From positions 1-8,913 of the forward strand of contig VBDL01000165.1 of the NCBI GenBank assembly GCA_005884255.1: a DNA stretch of 8,913 nucleotides, written 5' to 3'. The position numbers and the translations under genes are program-made. A model generated the notes under the pieces. It was given only the letters and a program-made list of their open reading frames with translations. It was not told the DNA's origin and did no database searches. The stretch's first letter is position 1, and every line of letters starts with the position of its first letter. Positions 1-7,552 of this stretch are shown here, in pieces. Source of the DNA: Betaproteobacteria bacterium. Its GTDB lineage: Bacteria; Pseudomonadota; Gammaproteobacteria; Burkholderiales; Burkholderiaceae_C.

Positions 1-977
<977 letters not shown>

Positions 978-994
978 TCGCTCATCCTGTGCTT

Positions 995-1000
995 CGGAGG
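995..1000 (+). promoter_or_regulatory. Shine-Dalgarno site of the PEBP gene
   Basis: CGGAGG lies 5 bases before the ATG at 1006. It fixes the start of the exported PEBP protein. Only 28 bp separate the topB stop from this ATG, and I see no terminator there, so read-through from topB is possible. Confidence 0.7.
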
Positions 1001-1005
1001 AATCC

Positions 1006-1563
1006 ATGCGAATCCGCACCGCTTCGCTCGCGTCATTGACGCTCGTGGCCTCGCTCGCCCACGCCGCAGGCTTCAAGCTCGAGAGCCCGACCATCAAGCC
1101 GGGCAGCAAGCTGAGCGAAGCGCAGGTCTACAACGGCTTCGGCTGCACCGGCAAGAACGTGTCGCCGGCCTTGAAATGGAGCGGCGCGCCGAAGGACGCG
1201 AAGAGCTTCGCGCTCACCGTCTACGACCCCGACGCGCCCACCGGCTCGGGCTGGTGGCACTGGGTCGTCTACAACATCCCGGCCGACGTGAAGGAACTGC
1301 CCGAGGGCGCCGGCACGATCGAGGGCAAGGGCCTGCCCGCGGGCAGCAAGCAGGCCAAGACCGACTTCGGCGCGCCGGGCTTCGGCGGCGCCTGTCCGCC
1401 GCCCGGCGACAAGCCGCACCGCTACATCTTCACCGTCTACGCGCTGAAGACCGACAAGCTCGACATCCCGCCCGAGGGCACGGCCGCGCTGATCGGCTTC
1501 ACGATCAACGCGAACAAGCTGGCGTCGGCGAGCTTCACCGCGAAGTACGGCCGGGCCAAGTAG
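1006..1563 (+). CDS. YbhB/YbcL-type PEBP (Raf kinase inhibitor-like) protein, exported
   Basis: This 185-residue protein belongs to the phosphatidylethanolamine-binding protein superfamily. Bacterial members such as E. coli YbhB and YbcL bind small anionic ligands in a conserved pocket; their physiological role is poorly known. The first 20 residues form a Sec signal peptide (MRIRTASLASLTLVASLAHA, cleavage after AHA), placing it in the periplasm. Signature blocks are visible: CTGKNVSPAL (47-56), DPDAPTGSGWWHWVVYN (74-90) with the pocket Asp and His, and GGACPPPGDKPHRYIFTVY (127-145). C47 and C130 could form a disulfide in the periplasm (inference). Length fits the family. The start is supported by the upstream CGGAGG and the signal peptide. 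The stop at 1561-1563 is separated by one base from the stop of the opposing gene. Confidence 0.93.
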   Translation: MRIRTASLASLTLVASLAHAAGFKLESPTIKPGSKLSEAQVYNGFGCTGKNVSPALKWSGAPKDAKSFALTVYDPDAPTGSGWWHWVVYNIPADVKELPEGAGTIEGKGLPAGSKQAKTDFGAPGFGGACPPPGDKPHRYIFTVYALKTDKLDIPPEGTAALIGFTINANKLASASFTAKYGRAK

Positions 1564-1564
1564 C

Positions 1565-2140
1565 CTAGAAGTAGTAGTTGAAGCGCACGCCCGCGTGGCT
1601 GCCGTCGACCTTGCCGCCGCCGTTCGGCCACGTGTACTTCTCGTCGACCCAGCGCAGCGTCGCGCCGAACTGCGGCGTGAAGAAGTATTCGCCTTCGACG
1701 ACGACACCGGGGTTGCTGCCCAGGTTGGTGCTGCCGATGCTCGACGCGGCGCCCGAGCCGCTGAGCTTCGCGCCGGTGGCCACGCGCAGGCCGCCGCCGA
1801 CGCGGAACTTGTCGTTCACGTTCCAGAAGCCCAGCAGTTCGATCGGCCAGCGGCTGAAACGCACGTTGCCGTTGCGCGCGTTCGCGGCGTCGACGTGATA
1901 GCCCAGGCTGGCCTGGATGGCCAGCGGCGAGCCGGCTTGGCGGTACTCGAAGCCGCCCTTCAGGTCGACCAGGCCGCCGGACTTGATGTCCTGCGTGCTG
2001 CCATCGCTGTACGGCACGGTGACCAGCGTCTTGCCGCCGCCTGTGATGGCCATGCCGACGAAGCCGTGGACGTTCGAGGACTGGGCGTGGGCGCCGACGG
2101 CTGCCAGCAGCGCGAGCGTGGCGAGGAGGTGCTTCTTCAT
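1565..2140 (-). CDS. Small outer-membrane beta-barrel protein (porin-like)
   Basis: I do not recognise the exact family. The 191-residue product starts with a clear signal peptide (MKKHLLATLALLAAVGAHA, cleavage before QSS). The mature part, about 170 residues, alternates polar and hydrophobic residues with many Gly and aromatic positions. It ends in GVRFNYYF, a terminal Phe preceded by alternating aromatics, the usual signal for assembly of an outer-membrane barrel by the Bam machinery. Size suggests an eight-strand barrel (inference), similar to small barrels annotated YfaZ-like or 'outer membrane beta-barrel'. An in-frame upstream ATG at 2170 would add ten residues (MRRTTHLKIL) before the signal peptide; I prefer 2140 because MKK is a standard signal-peptide start. 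No Shine-Dalgarno is evident; the bases before the ATG are A/T-rich (GAAAATACTC). The gene is convergent with the PEBP gene and divergent from the AEC permease. Confidence 0.8.
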   Translation of the reverse strand: MKKHLLATLALLAAVGAHAQSSNVHGFVGMAITGGGKTLVTVPYSDGSTQDIKSGGLVDLKGGFEYRQAGSPLAIQASLGYHVDAANARNGNVRFSRWPIELLGFWNVNDKFRVGGGLRVATGAKLSGSGAASSIGSTNLGSNPGVVVEGEYFFTPQFGATLRWVDEKYTWPNGGGKVDGSHAGVRFNYYF

Positions 2141-2285
2141 GAGTATTTTCAAGTGGGTTGTGCGCCGCATCGCCGCGGCGTGCGAATGCTAGAGGCCGCG
2201 TCGGCGCGGATGTCGCGCCCTGCCAACAGGGGAGCGTGCACTTGTTGGCGAAGCGAGGCCGCATACGCGGCTATCCTCCGGCCCC
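2141..2285. promoter_or_regulatory. Divergent intergenic control region
   Basis: These 145 bases separate two divergent genes and must hold both promoters. For the permease, TATCCT at 2272-2277 resembles a -10 box and would start transcription almost at its ATG (2286); no well-spaced -35 is obvious and there is no Shine-Dalgarno. For the minus-strand gene, TAGCAT (reverse complement, around 2186-2191) is a weak -10 candidate. A GC-rich palindrome, CGCCGCGGCG at 2171-2180, lies in the leader of the minus-strand gene. The inverted repeat at 2222-2249 is listed separately. All promoter calls here are weak pattern matches. Confidence 0.45.
2222..2249. repeat. 7-bp inverted repeat, candidate operator
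   Basis: GCCAACA (2222-2228) and TGTTGGC (2243-2249) are perfect inverted copies separated by 14 bases. Their centres are 21 bp apart, two helical turns, so both arms face the same side of the DNA, as expected for a dimeric regulator. A small palindrome, GTGCAC (2236-2241), sits between the arms. The repeat lies 36 bp before the permease ATG and could control either divergent gene. No regulator gene is in the window, and one such repeat could occur by chance. Confidence 0.4.
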
Positions 2286-3266
2286 ATGTCTGTGGCGGTG
2301 TTCTTCAAACTGCTGGCCATCTTCGGGGTGGTCGGCCTGGGCTGGTTCGCCGGCCGCATGCGCTGGCTCGGTGACGAGCGCCAGGGCGCCGACCCGGCGC
2401 GCACGCTGAGCAACGCGGCCTTCTACATCTTCATTCCCGCGCTGCTGTTCCGCACCACCTCGCGCGTCGACTTCGCGACCTTGCCGTGGGGCCTGCTCGC
2501 CGCCTTCTTCGGGCCGGTGCTGCTGATGCTGCTGGGCGTCTACGCGTGGCAGCGCCGGCTGCATCGCGGGCGCGGTCTGCCGGCGGCTGCGCCCAGCGTG
2601 CGCGCGATCTCCTGCACCTTCGGCAACACGCTGCAGATCGGCGTGCCGATGGCCTCGGCGCTGTTCGGCGAGGCCGGCCTCGGGCTGCACATCACCCTCA
2701 TCAGCCTGCATGCACTGACGCTGCTGTCGGTGCTGACCACGCTGGTCGAGCTCGACCTCGCGCGCGCGCAGCGCGGGCAGGCCACCACCCTGCTGCGCAC
2801 GCTGCGCACCACCGCGCGCAACACCATCATTCACCCGGTGGTGCTGCCGGTGGTCGCGGGCCTCGTGTGGAACGCCACCGGCGTGAAGCTGCCGCCGGTG
2901 GCCGACGAGGTGCTGGAGACGCTCGGCACGGCGGTGGTGCCGCTGTGCCTGGTGCTGATCGGCATGTCGCTCGCCTATTACGGCGTGCGCGGCGCGGCAC
3001 GCAGCGCGGTGATGCTGTCGCTGCTGAAGCTGCTCGCGCTGCCGGCGCTGGTGCTCGGCGTCGCGCACTGGGGCTTCGGCCTCGTCGGCCTGCCGCTGGC
3101 GGTGGTGGTGATGGTGGCCGCGTTGCCGGTGGGCAGCAACGCGCTGATTTTTTCGCAACGCTACGAGACGCTGGAGGCCGAGGCCACCGCAGCGATCGTG
3201 TTCTCCACCTTTGGCTTCGTCGTCACCGCGCCGCTGTGGCTGGCCGTGCTCGCCTATCTGTCATGA
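2286..3266 (+). CDS. AEC (auxin efflux carrier) family permease
   Basis: This 326-residue inner-membrane protein matches the AEC transporter family, whose bacterial members move small organic acids such as malonate or malate; the substrate here cannot be told. About ten hydrophobic helices are visible: an N-terminal one (VFFKLLAIFGVVGLGWFAG), one around NAAFYIFIPALLF (39-51), the LLAAFFGPVLLMLLGVYAW helix, GNTLQIGVPMASALFG (the conserved N-x-x-x-x-G-x-P motif), a HPVVLPVVAGLVW helix, the TAVVPLCLVLIGMSLAYYG segment typical of the second half, and C-terminal helices ending in TAPLWLAVLAYLS. The two-part arrangement and length (usually about 310-320) fit. There is no Shine-Dalgarno before the ATG; a -10-like TATCCT ends 8 bases upstream, so the mRNA may be nearly leaderless. 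Its stop overlaps the next ATG (ATGA at 3263-3266), implying translational coupling to the acetyltransferase. Confidence 0.9.
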   Translation: MSVAVFFKLLAIFGVVGLGWFAGRMRWLGDERQGADPARTLSNAAFYIFIPALLFRTTSRVDFATLPWGLLAAFFGPVLLMLLGVYAWQRRLHRGRGLPAAAPSVRAISCTFGNTLQIGVPMASALFGEAGLGLHITLISLHALTLLSVLTTLVELDLARAQRGQATTLLRTLRTTARNTIIHPVVLPVVAGLVWNATGVKLPPVADEVLETLGTAVVPLCLVLIGMSLAYYGVRGAARSAVMLSLLKLLALPALVLGVAHWGFGLVGLPLAVVVMVAALPVGSNALIFSQRYETLEAEATAAIVFSTFGFVVTAPLWLAVLAYLS

Positions 3267-4073
3267 CCGATTCGATGTCCGTCGTGCCGGCTGCCGCCGT
3301 GCCGCCGGCGGCGCTGTGGGCCGCCTTCAATGCCGCCTTTGCCGACTACCTGATCGGCCCGCCGCAGCTGCCCGAGGCGCAGTGGCCGGCCTTTCTGCGC
3401 CGCCAGGGCGTCGTTCGCGCTGATGGGCCGCTTCAGCGACCGCTTCACGCTGCGCACGCGCGTGGCCACCATGGGTGCGCGTCGCGAGACGCGCGGCACC
3501 GGCATCGCGCCGCGCTTGCTCGAGCAGGTGATCACGGAAGCACGCGAGCGCGGCGACGCGGCGCTGGAGCTGGAGGTGTTCGCGCAGAACACCGTGGCGC
3601 TGCGCCTGTATCGCGCGCACGGCTTCGAGCCGGTGTGCGAGCTGTACGGTTACGAGAGCGCAGCGGTGTCGCCCGAGGACTGGCCGCCGACCCAGCCGCC
3701 GTACCAAGTGACGCTGGAGGGCGCCGCCGCGTGGCTGCGCGCGCATGCGGCGCCGGACCTGCCGTTCCAGGTGTCGCCGCCTGCGCTGGATGCGAACGCC
3801 ACGCCGCCGCTGGTGGCCTGGCGCGCGGGCGATGCGCAGCTCGTGTTCACGGCGCGCGATGCGGCGCATGTGAGCATCGCCAGCCTGTTCGACGCTGGCG
3901 CCGCGCAGGCCGATGCGCAACTGCTGCTGCGCGCGCTGCGCGGCCAGTATCCGGCCGCCACCTTGCGCGTGCCGCAGCTGCAACGCCTGGACCTGGGCGG
4001 CCGCGCGCTGGAGGCGGTCGGCTTCCAGCGCCTGCCGCTGTACCAGCTGCTGATGCGCCACACGCTGACGTGA
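3263..4073 (+). pseudogene. GNAT-family N-acetyltransferase, frame broken near 3400-3423
   Basis: GNAT enzymes transfer acetyl from acetyl-CoA to an amine; the substrate here is unknown. Two reading frames together make one protein. The first, from the ATG at 3263 (overlapping the permease stop), encodes the family-like N-terminus: LWAAFNAAFADYLIGP and QWPAFLRRQG. Homology then moves to another frame, open only after a TGA at 3351-3353: SFALMG, VATMGARRETRGTGIAPRLL with the acetyl-CoA loop RGTGIA, and LELEVFAQNTVALRLYRAHGF, the usual end of the GNAT fold. About 110 further residues look like a degenerate second GNAT half. Joining the halves needs one base removed or two added. Residues between RQGV and FALMG also seem short against relatives I recall, suggesting a small deletion rather than a simple read error. 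The first frame stays open to 4105 but turns into Arg/Ala-rich nonsense. An ATG at 3423 could start a truncated 216-residue protein. Confidence 0.7.
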
Positions 4074-4094
4074 GGACTGCGGATTTGGGACAAT
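4065..4094 (+). promoter_or_regulatory. Putative proA promoter giving a leaderless mRNA
   Basis: GACAAT (4089-4094) matches five of six bases of the TATAAT -10 box apart from its first position class, sharing A, A and T with it at -10 positions 2, 5 and 6 strictly; CTGACG (4065-4070) shares TGAC with the -35 TTGACA, and the spacer is 18 bp. Transcription would start about 7 bases after the -10, at or next to the A of the proA ATG (4102). There is no Shine-Dalgarno before proA, consistent with a leaderless transcript. The -35 overlaps the last codons of the acetyltransferase gene. The -10 match is only moderate, so this is inference from position and partial matches. Confidence 0.45.
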
Positions 4095-4101
4095 CAAGCC
4101 C

Positions 4102-5382
4102 ATGACCGCTGCCGACATCCACGCGACGATGGACCACCTGGGCGTGGCCGCACGCGCCGCCTCGCGCGCGATGGCCGCCGCGTCCACCGCCGCGAAGAAC
4201 GCCGCGCTCACCGAGCTGGCGCGCCTGCTGCGCAGCGAGCAAGCCGCGCTGCAGGCCGCGAACGAGAAAGACGTGTCTGTCGCCACCGCCGCCGGCCTGG
4301 CCGCGCCGCTGGTCGATCGCCTGAAGCTCACTGACAAGATCATCGACACCGTCGCCGAAGGCTGCGAGCAGATCGCCGCGATGCCCGACCCGATCGGCGA
4401 GATCACGAACCTGCGGCGCCGCCCCAGCGGCATCAGCGTGGGCCAGATGCGCGTGCCGCTCGGCGTGTTCGGCATGATCTACGAGAGCCGCCCGAACGTG
4501 ACGATCGAGGCCGCGTCGCTGGCCATCAAGAGCGGCAACGCCTGCATCCTGCGCGGCGGCTCCGAGGCGATTCACTCGAACGTGGCGCTGGCGCAGCTCG
4601 TGCAGCGCGCCCTGCACGCCGCCGGCCTGCCGCCCGATGGCGTGCAGCTGGTGCAGACCACCGACCGCACCGCTGTCGGCCGCCTGATCGCGATGCCGCA
4701 GTATGTGGACGTGATCATCCCGCGCGGCGGCAAGAGCCTGATCGAGCGCATCAGCGCCGAGGCCAAGGTGCCGGTGATCAAGCACCTCGATGGCAATTGC
4801 CATGTCTACGTCGACGGCGAGGTCGACCTCGATCTCGCGGTGACGGTCACCGACAACGCGAAGACGCAGAAGTACAGCCCCTGCAATGCGGCGGAGTCGC
4901 TACTCGTGCACGAGGCGGTGGCGCTGGCCTTCCTCGCGCGCATTGGCGCGGTGTTCGCGGCCAAGGGCGTAGAAATGCGCTGCGATGCGAAGGCGCACGC
5001 GCTGCTGAGCAAGGTGAGCGGCACGAAGCTGGCTGATGCCACCGAGGCCGACTGGAGCGAGGAATACCTCGCACCGATCATCAGCGTGAAGGTGGTGGCG
5101 AGCCTGGATGAAGCCATCGCGCACATCAACCGCTACGGTTCGCAGCACACCGACGCGATCCTCACGACAAACCACGCGCACGCGATGCGCTTCCTGCGCG
5201 AGGTCGATTCGGCCAGCGTGATGGTCAATGCCAGCACGCGCTTTGCCGATGGCTTCGAATATGGGCTCGGCGCCGAGATCGGCATCAGCACCGACAAGTT
5301 CCACGCGCGCGGCCCGGTCGGCCTGGAAGGGCTCACGTCGCTGAAGTGGATCGTCCTTGGCCAGGGTGAAATCCGGCAATGA
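4102..5382 (+). CDS. proA: Glutamate-5-semialdehyde dehydrogenase (gamma-glutamyl phosphate reductase)
   Basis: ProA carries out the second step of proline synthesis: NADPH-dependent reduction of gamma-glutamyl phosphate, made by ProB, to glutamate-5-semialdehyde in the cytoplasm. The 426-residue length fits the family (about 415-430). Visible blocks include MRVPLGVFGMIYESRPNVT (116-134), the ALDH-like cofactor region with KSGNACILRGGSEA, KHLDGNCHVYVD, the catalytic cysteine in KYSPCNAAESLLVH (C261), and the ProA signature VNASTRFADGFEYGLGAEIG (375-394) followed by HARGPVGLEGLTS. All key residues appear intact. proB is not in the window. The gene follows the broken acetyltransferase by 28 bases, has no Shine-Dalgarno and seems to have its own promoter right at the ATG. 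Its stop overlaps the queC start (ATGA at 5379-5382), so the two are probably translated in a coupled way. Confidence 0.97.
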   Translation: MTAADIHATMDHLGVAARAASRAMAAASTAAKNAALTELARLLRSEQAALQAANEKDVSVATAAGLAAPLVDRLKLTDKIIDTVAEGCEQIAAMPDPIGEITNLRRRPSGISVGQMRVPLGVFGMIYESRPNVTIEAASLAIKSGNACILRGGSEAIHSNVALAQLVQRALHAAGLPPDGVQLVQTTDRTAVGRLIAMPQYVDVIIPRGGKSLIERISAEAKVPVIKHLDGNCHVYVDGEVDLDLAVTVTDNAKTQKYSPCNAAESLLVHEAVALAFLARIGAVFAAKGVEMRCDAKAHALLSKVSGTKLADATEADWSEEYLAPIISVKVVASLDEAIAHINRYGSQHTDAILTTNHAHAMRFLREVDSASVMVNASTRFADGFEYGLGAEIGISTDKFHARGPVGLEGLTSLKWIVLGQGEIRQ

Positions 5383-6089
5383 GCGATTCGCGCAGCGCGC
5401 TCGTCCTCTTCAGCGGCGGCCAGGACTCCACCGCCTGCCTCGCGTGGGCGCTCGATCGCTACGCGCGCGTCGAGACCATCGGCTTCGACTACGGCCAGCG
5501 CCATCGCATCGAGCTCGAATGCCGCGAGCAGGTGCGCGACGAGATCCGCCGGCAGTTCCCGCAATGGGCGCCCAAGCTGGGCGACGACCACCTGCTCGAT
5601 CTCTCGCTGCTCGGGCAGATCAGCGACACCGCGCTGACCGAGGCGCGCGCCATCGAGCTGCAGGCCAACGGGCTGCCCAACACCTTCGTGCCGGGCCGCA
5701 ACCTGCTGTTCCTCGCCTTTGCGGCGACCGTGGCCTACCGCCGCACGCTGAGCGTGCTGGTCGGCGGTATGTGCGAGACCGACTACTCCGGCTACCCCGA
5801 TTGCCGCGACAACACGCTGAAAGCGATGCAGCTCGCGCTGAGCCTCGGGCTGGCCGCACCGATGACGGTGGAGACGCCGCTGATGTTCCTCACCAAGGCG
5901 CAGACCTGGGCGCTCACCGCATCGCTCGGCGGCGACACGCTGAACGCGCTGATCGTCGAGCACACGCACACCTGCTACCTCGGCGAGCGCGGCCAGCGCC
6001 ATGACTGGGGCTATGGCTGTGGCCACTGCCCCGCCTGCAGCCTGCGGCGCGCGGGCTACGAGGCCTTCATCGCGGACCGTCGCGGCTGA
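5379..6089 (+). CDS. queC: 7-cyano-7-deazaguanine (preQ0) synthase
   Basis: QueC converts 7-carboxy-7-deazaguanine to preQ0 using ATP and ammonia, a step on the way to queuosine in the tRNA wobble position. The 236-residue protein begins with the PP-loop ATPase motif SGGQDSTACLAWAL (about 12-25), followed by FDYGQRHRIELE. Further family blocks are GLPNTFVPGRNLLFLAFAA, CETDYSGYPDCRDNTLKA and ETPLMFLTKAQTWAL. The C-terminal zinc site is present as C199, C214, C217 and C220 (TCYLGERG then GCGHCPAC). The loop between the first two cysteines has 14 residues, six more than in E. coli QueC as I recall it. A weak ribosome site, AGGGTGA (5363-5369), lies inside proA. The other queuosine genes (queD, queE, folE) are not in the window; pairing with proA looks like co-transcription without an obvious pathway link. 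Confidence 0.96.
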   Translation: MSDSRSALVLFSGGQDSTACLAWALDRYARVETIGFDYGQRHRIELECREQVRDEIRRQFPQWAPKLGDDHLLDLSLLGQISDTALTEARAIELQANGLPNTFVPGRNLLFLAFAATVAYRRTLSVLVGGMCETDYSGYPDCRDNTLKAMQLALSLGLAAPMTVETPLMFLTKAQTWALTASLGGDTLNALIVEHTHTCYLGERGQRHDWGYGCGHCPACSLRRAGYEAFIADRRG

Positions 6090-6091
6090 CG

Positions 6092-6637
6092 ATGGACCTC
6101 GCGAGCTGGCTGACCGTCGTGCTCGCCGCCGTGCTGCTGTTCTGGATCATCGGCGCCTACAACCGCTTGGTCGGCCTGCGCAATGCGATCAGCGCGGCGT
6201 TCATGCAGGTCGATGAGCAGCTGCGGCGGCGCCAGCAGCTGCTGCAGACGCTGGCCGAAGCGCTGCGGCCGGTGATGGCGGCCGAGCTGTCCACCCTCGA
6301 TACGCTGGGTGCGGCCGTACAGCAGGTGCAGGCGGCGGCCGATGCGACGCGGCCGCGCGCCTGCTCGGCTGCTGCTGCGGCGTCGCTCGGTGTGGCCGAG
6401 AGCGTGCTGTCGTCGGCGCTGGCACGCTGGCTGATGTCCATCGAGCAGCATGAAGAGCTACGCGAGCGCGAGGAGGTGGCGCTGCGCATCGCCGAGCTGC
6501 GCGACATCGACATCAAGCTCGGCTTCGCAAGGCAGCTGTTCAACGACGCCAGCCTGCAGTACAACCGTGCGGTGCACCAGTTCCCCACCCGCTTGTTGCG
6601 ATCGCTGTTCCGCTTTCAGAGCGCGGGCCGCCTGTGA
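6092..6637 (+). CDS. LemA-family membrane-anchored protein, divergent
   Basis: This 181-residue protein matches the LemA family: an N-terminal membrane helix followed by a helical bundle. The role of LemA proteins is poorly defined; they are often encoded beside membrane metalloproteases or TPM-domain genes. The N-terminus LTVVLAAVLLFWIIGAYNRLV is a membrane segment running into the typical AYNRLVGLRNAISAAFMQVD block; relatives usually have Trp or Phe before QVD. The C-terminal hallmark is clear: LGFARQLFNDASLQYNRAVHQFPTRLL is the family's R-x-x-YN-x-x-V-x-x-FP region, shown here in two parts at residues about 146-158 (LGFARQLFNDAS) and 159-171 (LQYNRAVHQFPTR). The middle (about 70-125) is Ala-rich and lacks the usual YPdLkA motif. 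It begins two bases after the queC stop and overlaps the next gene by GTGA (6634-6637), so it is probably coupled to both. No strong Shine-Dalgarno is seen. Confidence 0.82.
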   Translation: MDLASWLTVVLAAVLLFWIIGAYNRLVGLRNAISAAFMQVDEQLRRRQQLLQTLAEALRPVMAAELSTLDTLGAAVQQVQAAADATRPRACSAAAAASLGVAESVLSSALARWLMSIEQHEELREREEVALRIAELRDIDIKLGFARQLFNDASLQYNRAVHQFPTRLLRSLFRFQSAGRL

Positions 6638-7530
6638 GGACGGGCGTGACGGCAGCCTCGTCCTTGCATCGCCCCTTCATCCCTCGTGATCACCCGCTGG
6701 CATGGGTGCTCGGCGCACCACGCGCTTCGGCGCACGACGATCACGTGCGCCAGCGCCGCCTGCAGGCGTTGCACGCCCCCGGCGAGCTGCATGCCGCGGT
6801 GCTGGCGCTGCTGCTCACGCCGGGCAGCCGCAGCGAGCTGGAGCACTGGCAGCTGGAGACGCGCGACATCGGTGCCGCTGCGCGCGTGTTCGACGACGTG
6901 CAAGGCCTCGCGCGCGCGGAGGCGCTGCCGTGGCTGGAGCTGTTGCTGGAACGGCTGGCGCGCGCGCCGCTGGCGCAGCGCCAGGCGCTGCTGTCGGCTT
7001 CGCGCCGTCTGATGGCGGCCGACGGCCAAGTGCGCGCACAAGACCGGCTGCACTGGCTGCTGCTGCGCCATCGGCTGGGTGGCACGCCGCCCGCGCCGGT
7101 CAACGGCACCGGGCCGTGCGACAACGAGCTCAGCCTGCTGGGCGCCGCACAGGTGCAGGCCATCGCCGTGTTCAGCGCCTTCCTGTCGGTGATGGTGCCG
7201 CTGCCGGAGATGGACGTGCCCATCGATCCCGATGGCGAGCGCTGGTATGCCGCGGTGCTCGCGCACTGGCCGTACCACCAGCCGCTGCTGCCGGCGCGCG
7301 AGCTGCCCGATGCCGATGCGACCGGGCGCGCGCTGCGCGTGGTGCAGGCGTTGCCGTGGATGCTGCGCCCGGTGCTCGTGCGCCTGTGGCACGAAGCGGC
7401 GCTGGCGTTGAGCGGTGGCCCGTCGCTGCATCCGGAAGCCGCCGACGCGCTGCGCCTGAGCTGCGTGCTGCTCGACTCACCCCTGCCGCCGTGGCTCGCG
7501 CGGCAGTACATTGAGCCCGACCGGCGCTGA
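6634..7530 (+). CDS. Unrecognised 298-residue protein, TerB-like C-terminal-domain relative, LemA partner
   Basis: I do not recognise a named family. The start is a GTG overlapping the lemA-like stop (GTGA), a standard coupled arrangement that gives a full-length open frame. The protein is rich in Leu, Ala and Arg and probably all-helical, with no signal peptide and no convincing membrane span except a moderately hydrophobic AIAVFSAFLSVMVPLP segment. The stretch LALLLTP to LLLRHRL (about 56-150) resembles the soluble C-terminal region of M48-type peptidases that accompany LemA in related bacteria; LMAADGQV (126-133) looks like the acidic turn of TerB-like domains. No HExxH zinc-protease motif exists in this gene, so the catalytic domain is absent. 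It may be a cut-down partner that keeps the interaction part, or an unrelated helical protein. The family link is from memory and uncertain; the coding call is strong. Confidence 0.75.
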   Translation: MRTGVTAASSLHRPFIPRDHPLAWVLGAPRASAHDDHVRQRRLQALHAPGELHAAVLALLLTPGSRSELEHWQLETRDIGAAARVFDDVQGLARAEALPWLELLLERLARAPLAQRQALLSASRRLMAADGQVRAQDRLHWLLLRHRLGGTPPAPVNGTGPCDNELSLLGAAQVQAIAVFSAFLSVMVPLPEMDVPIDPDGERWYAAVLAHWPYHQPLLPARELPDADATGRALRVVQALPWMLRPVLVRLWHEAALALSGGPSLHPEAADALRLSCVLLDSPLPPWLARQYIEPDRR

Positions 7531-7540
7531 AGCCGCGGCG

Positions 7541-7546
7541 AGGAGG
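7541..7546 (+). promoter_or_regulatory. Shine-Dalgarno site of fccA
   Basis: AGGAGG lies 6 bases before the ATG at 7553, much stronger than the sites of the upstream genes, which suggests high expression of the cytochrome. Only 22 bp separate the preceding stop from fccA, leaving little room for a separate promoter. Confidence 0.75.
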
Positions 7547-7552
7547 TAGGCG

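Noticed and set aside
2142..2147. AATACT (minus strand) as a -10 box for the outer-membrane protein gene
   Set aside because: It is 1 base from the ATG, so transcription would start inside the coding region.
2141..2170. Longer start at 2170 for the minus-strand outer-membrane protein
   Set aside because: It would put ten polar residues ahead of a standard MKK signal peptide; no ribosome site supports it.
2171..2180. Palindrome CGCCGCGGCG as an operator
   Set aside because: It is a short all-G/C palindrome, expected by chance in such GC-rich DNA; kept only as a remark in the intergenic entry.
2271..3158. Antisense open frame of 295 codons opposite the permease
   Set aside because: It is a His/Gln/Arg-rich shadow; the plus-strand membrane protein explains the region.
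2486..4105. Long open frame (539 codons) across the permease and acetyltransferase genes
   Set aside because: Up to 3263 it is a shifted shadow of the permease, and after about 3420 it is Arg/Ala/Gly-rich nonsense. Only 3263 to about 3415 of this frame carries family-like acetyltransferase sequence.
3327..4803. Long antisense open frames over the acetyltransferase gene and proA
   Set aside because: They are mirror shadows of GC-rich coding DNA, rich in Arg, Ala, His and Gln, with no domain pattern and opposite to strongly recognised genes.
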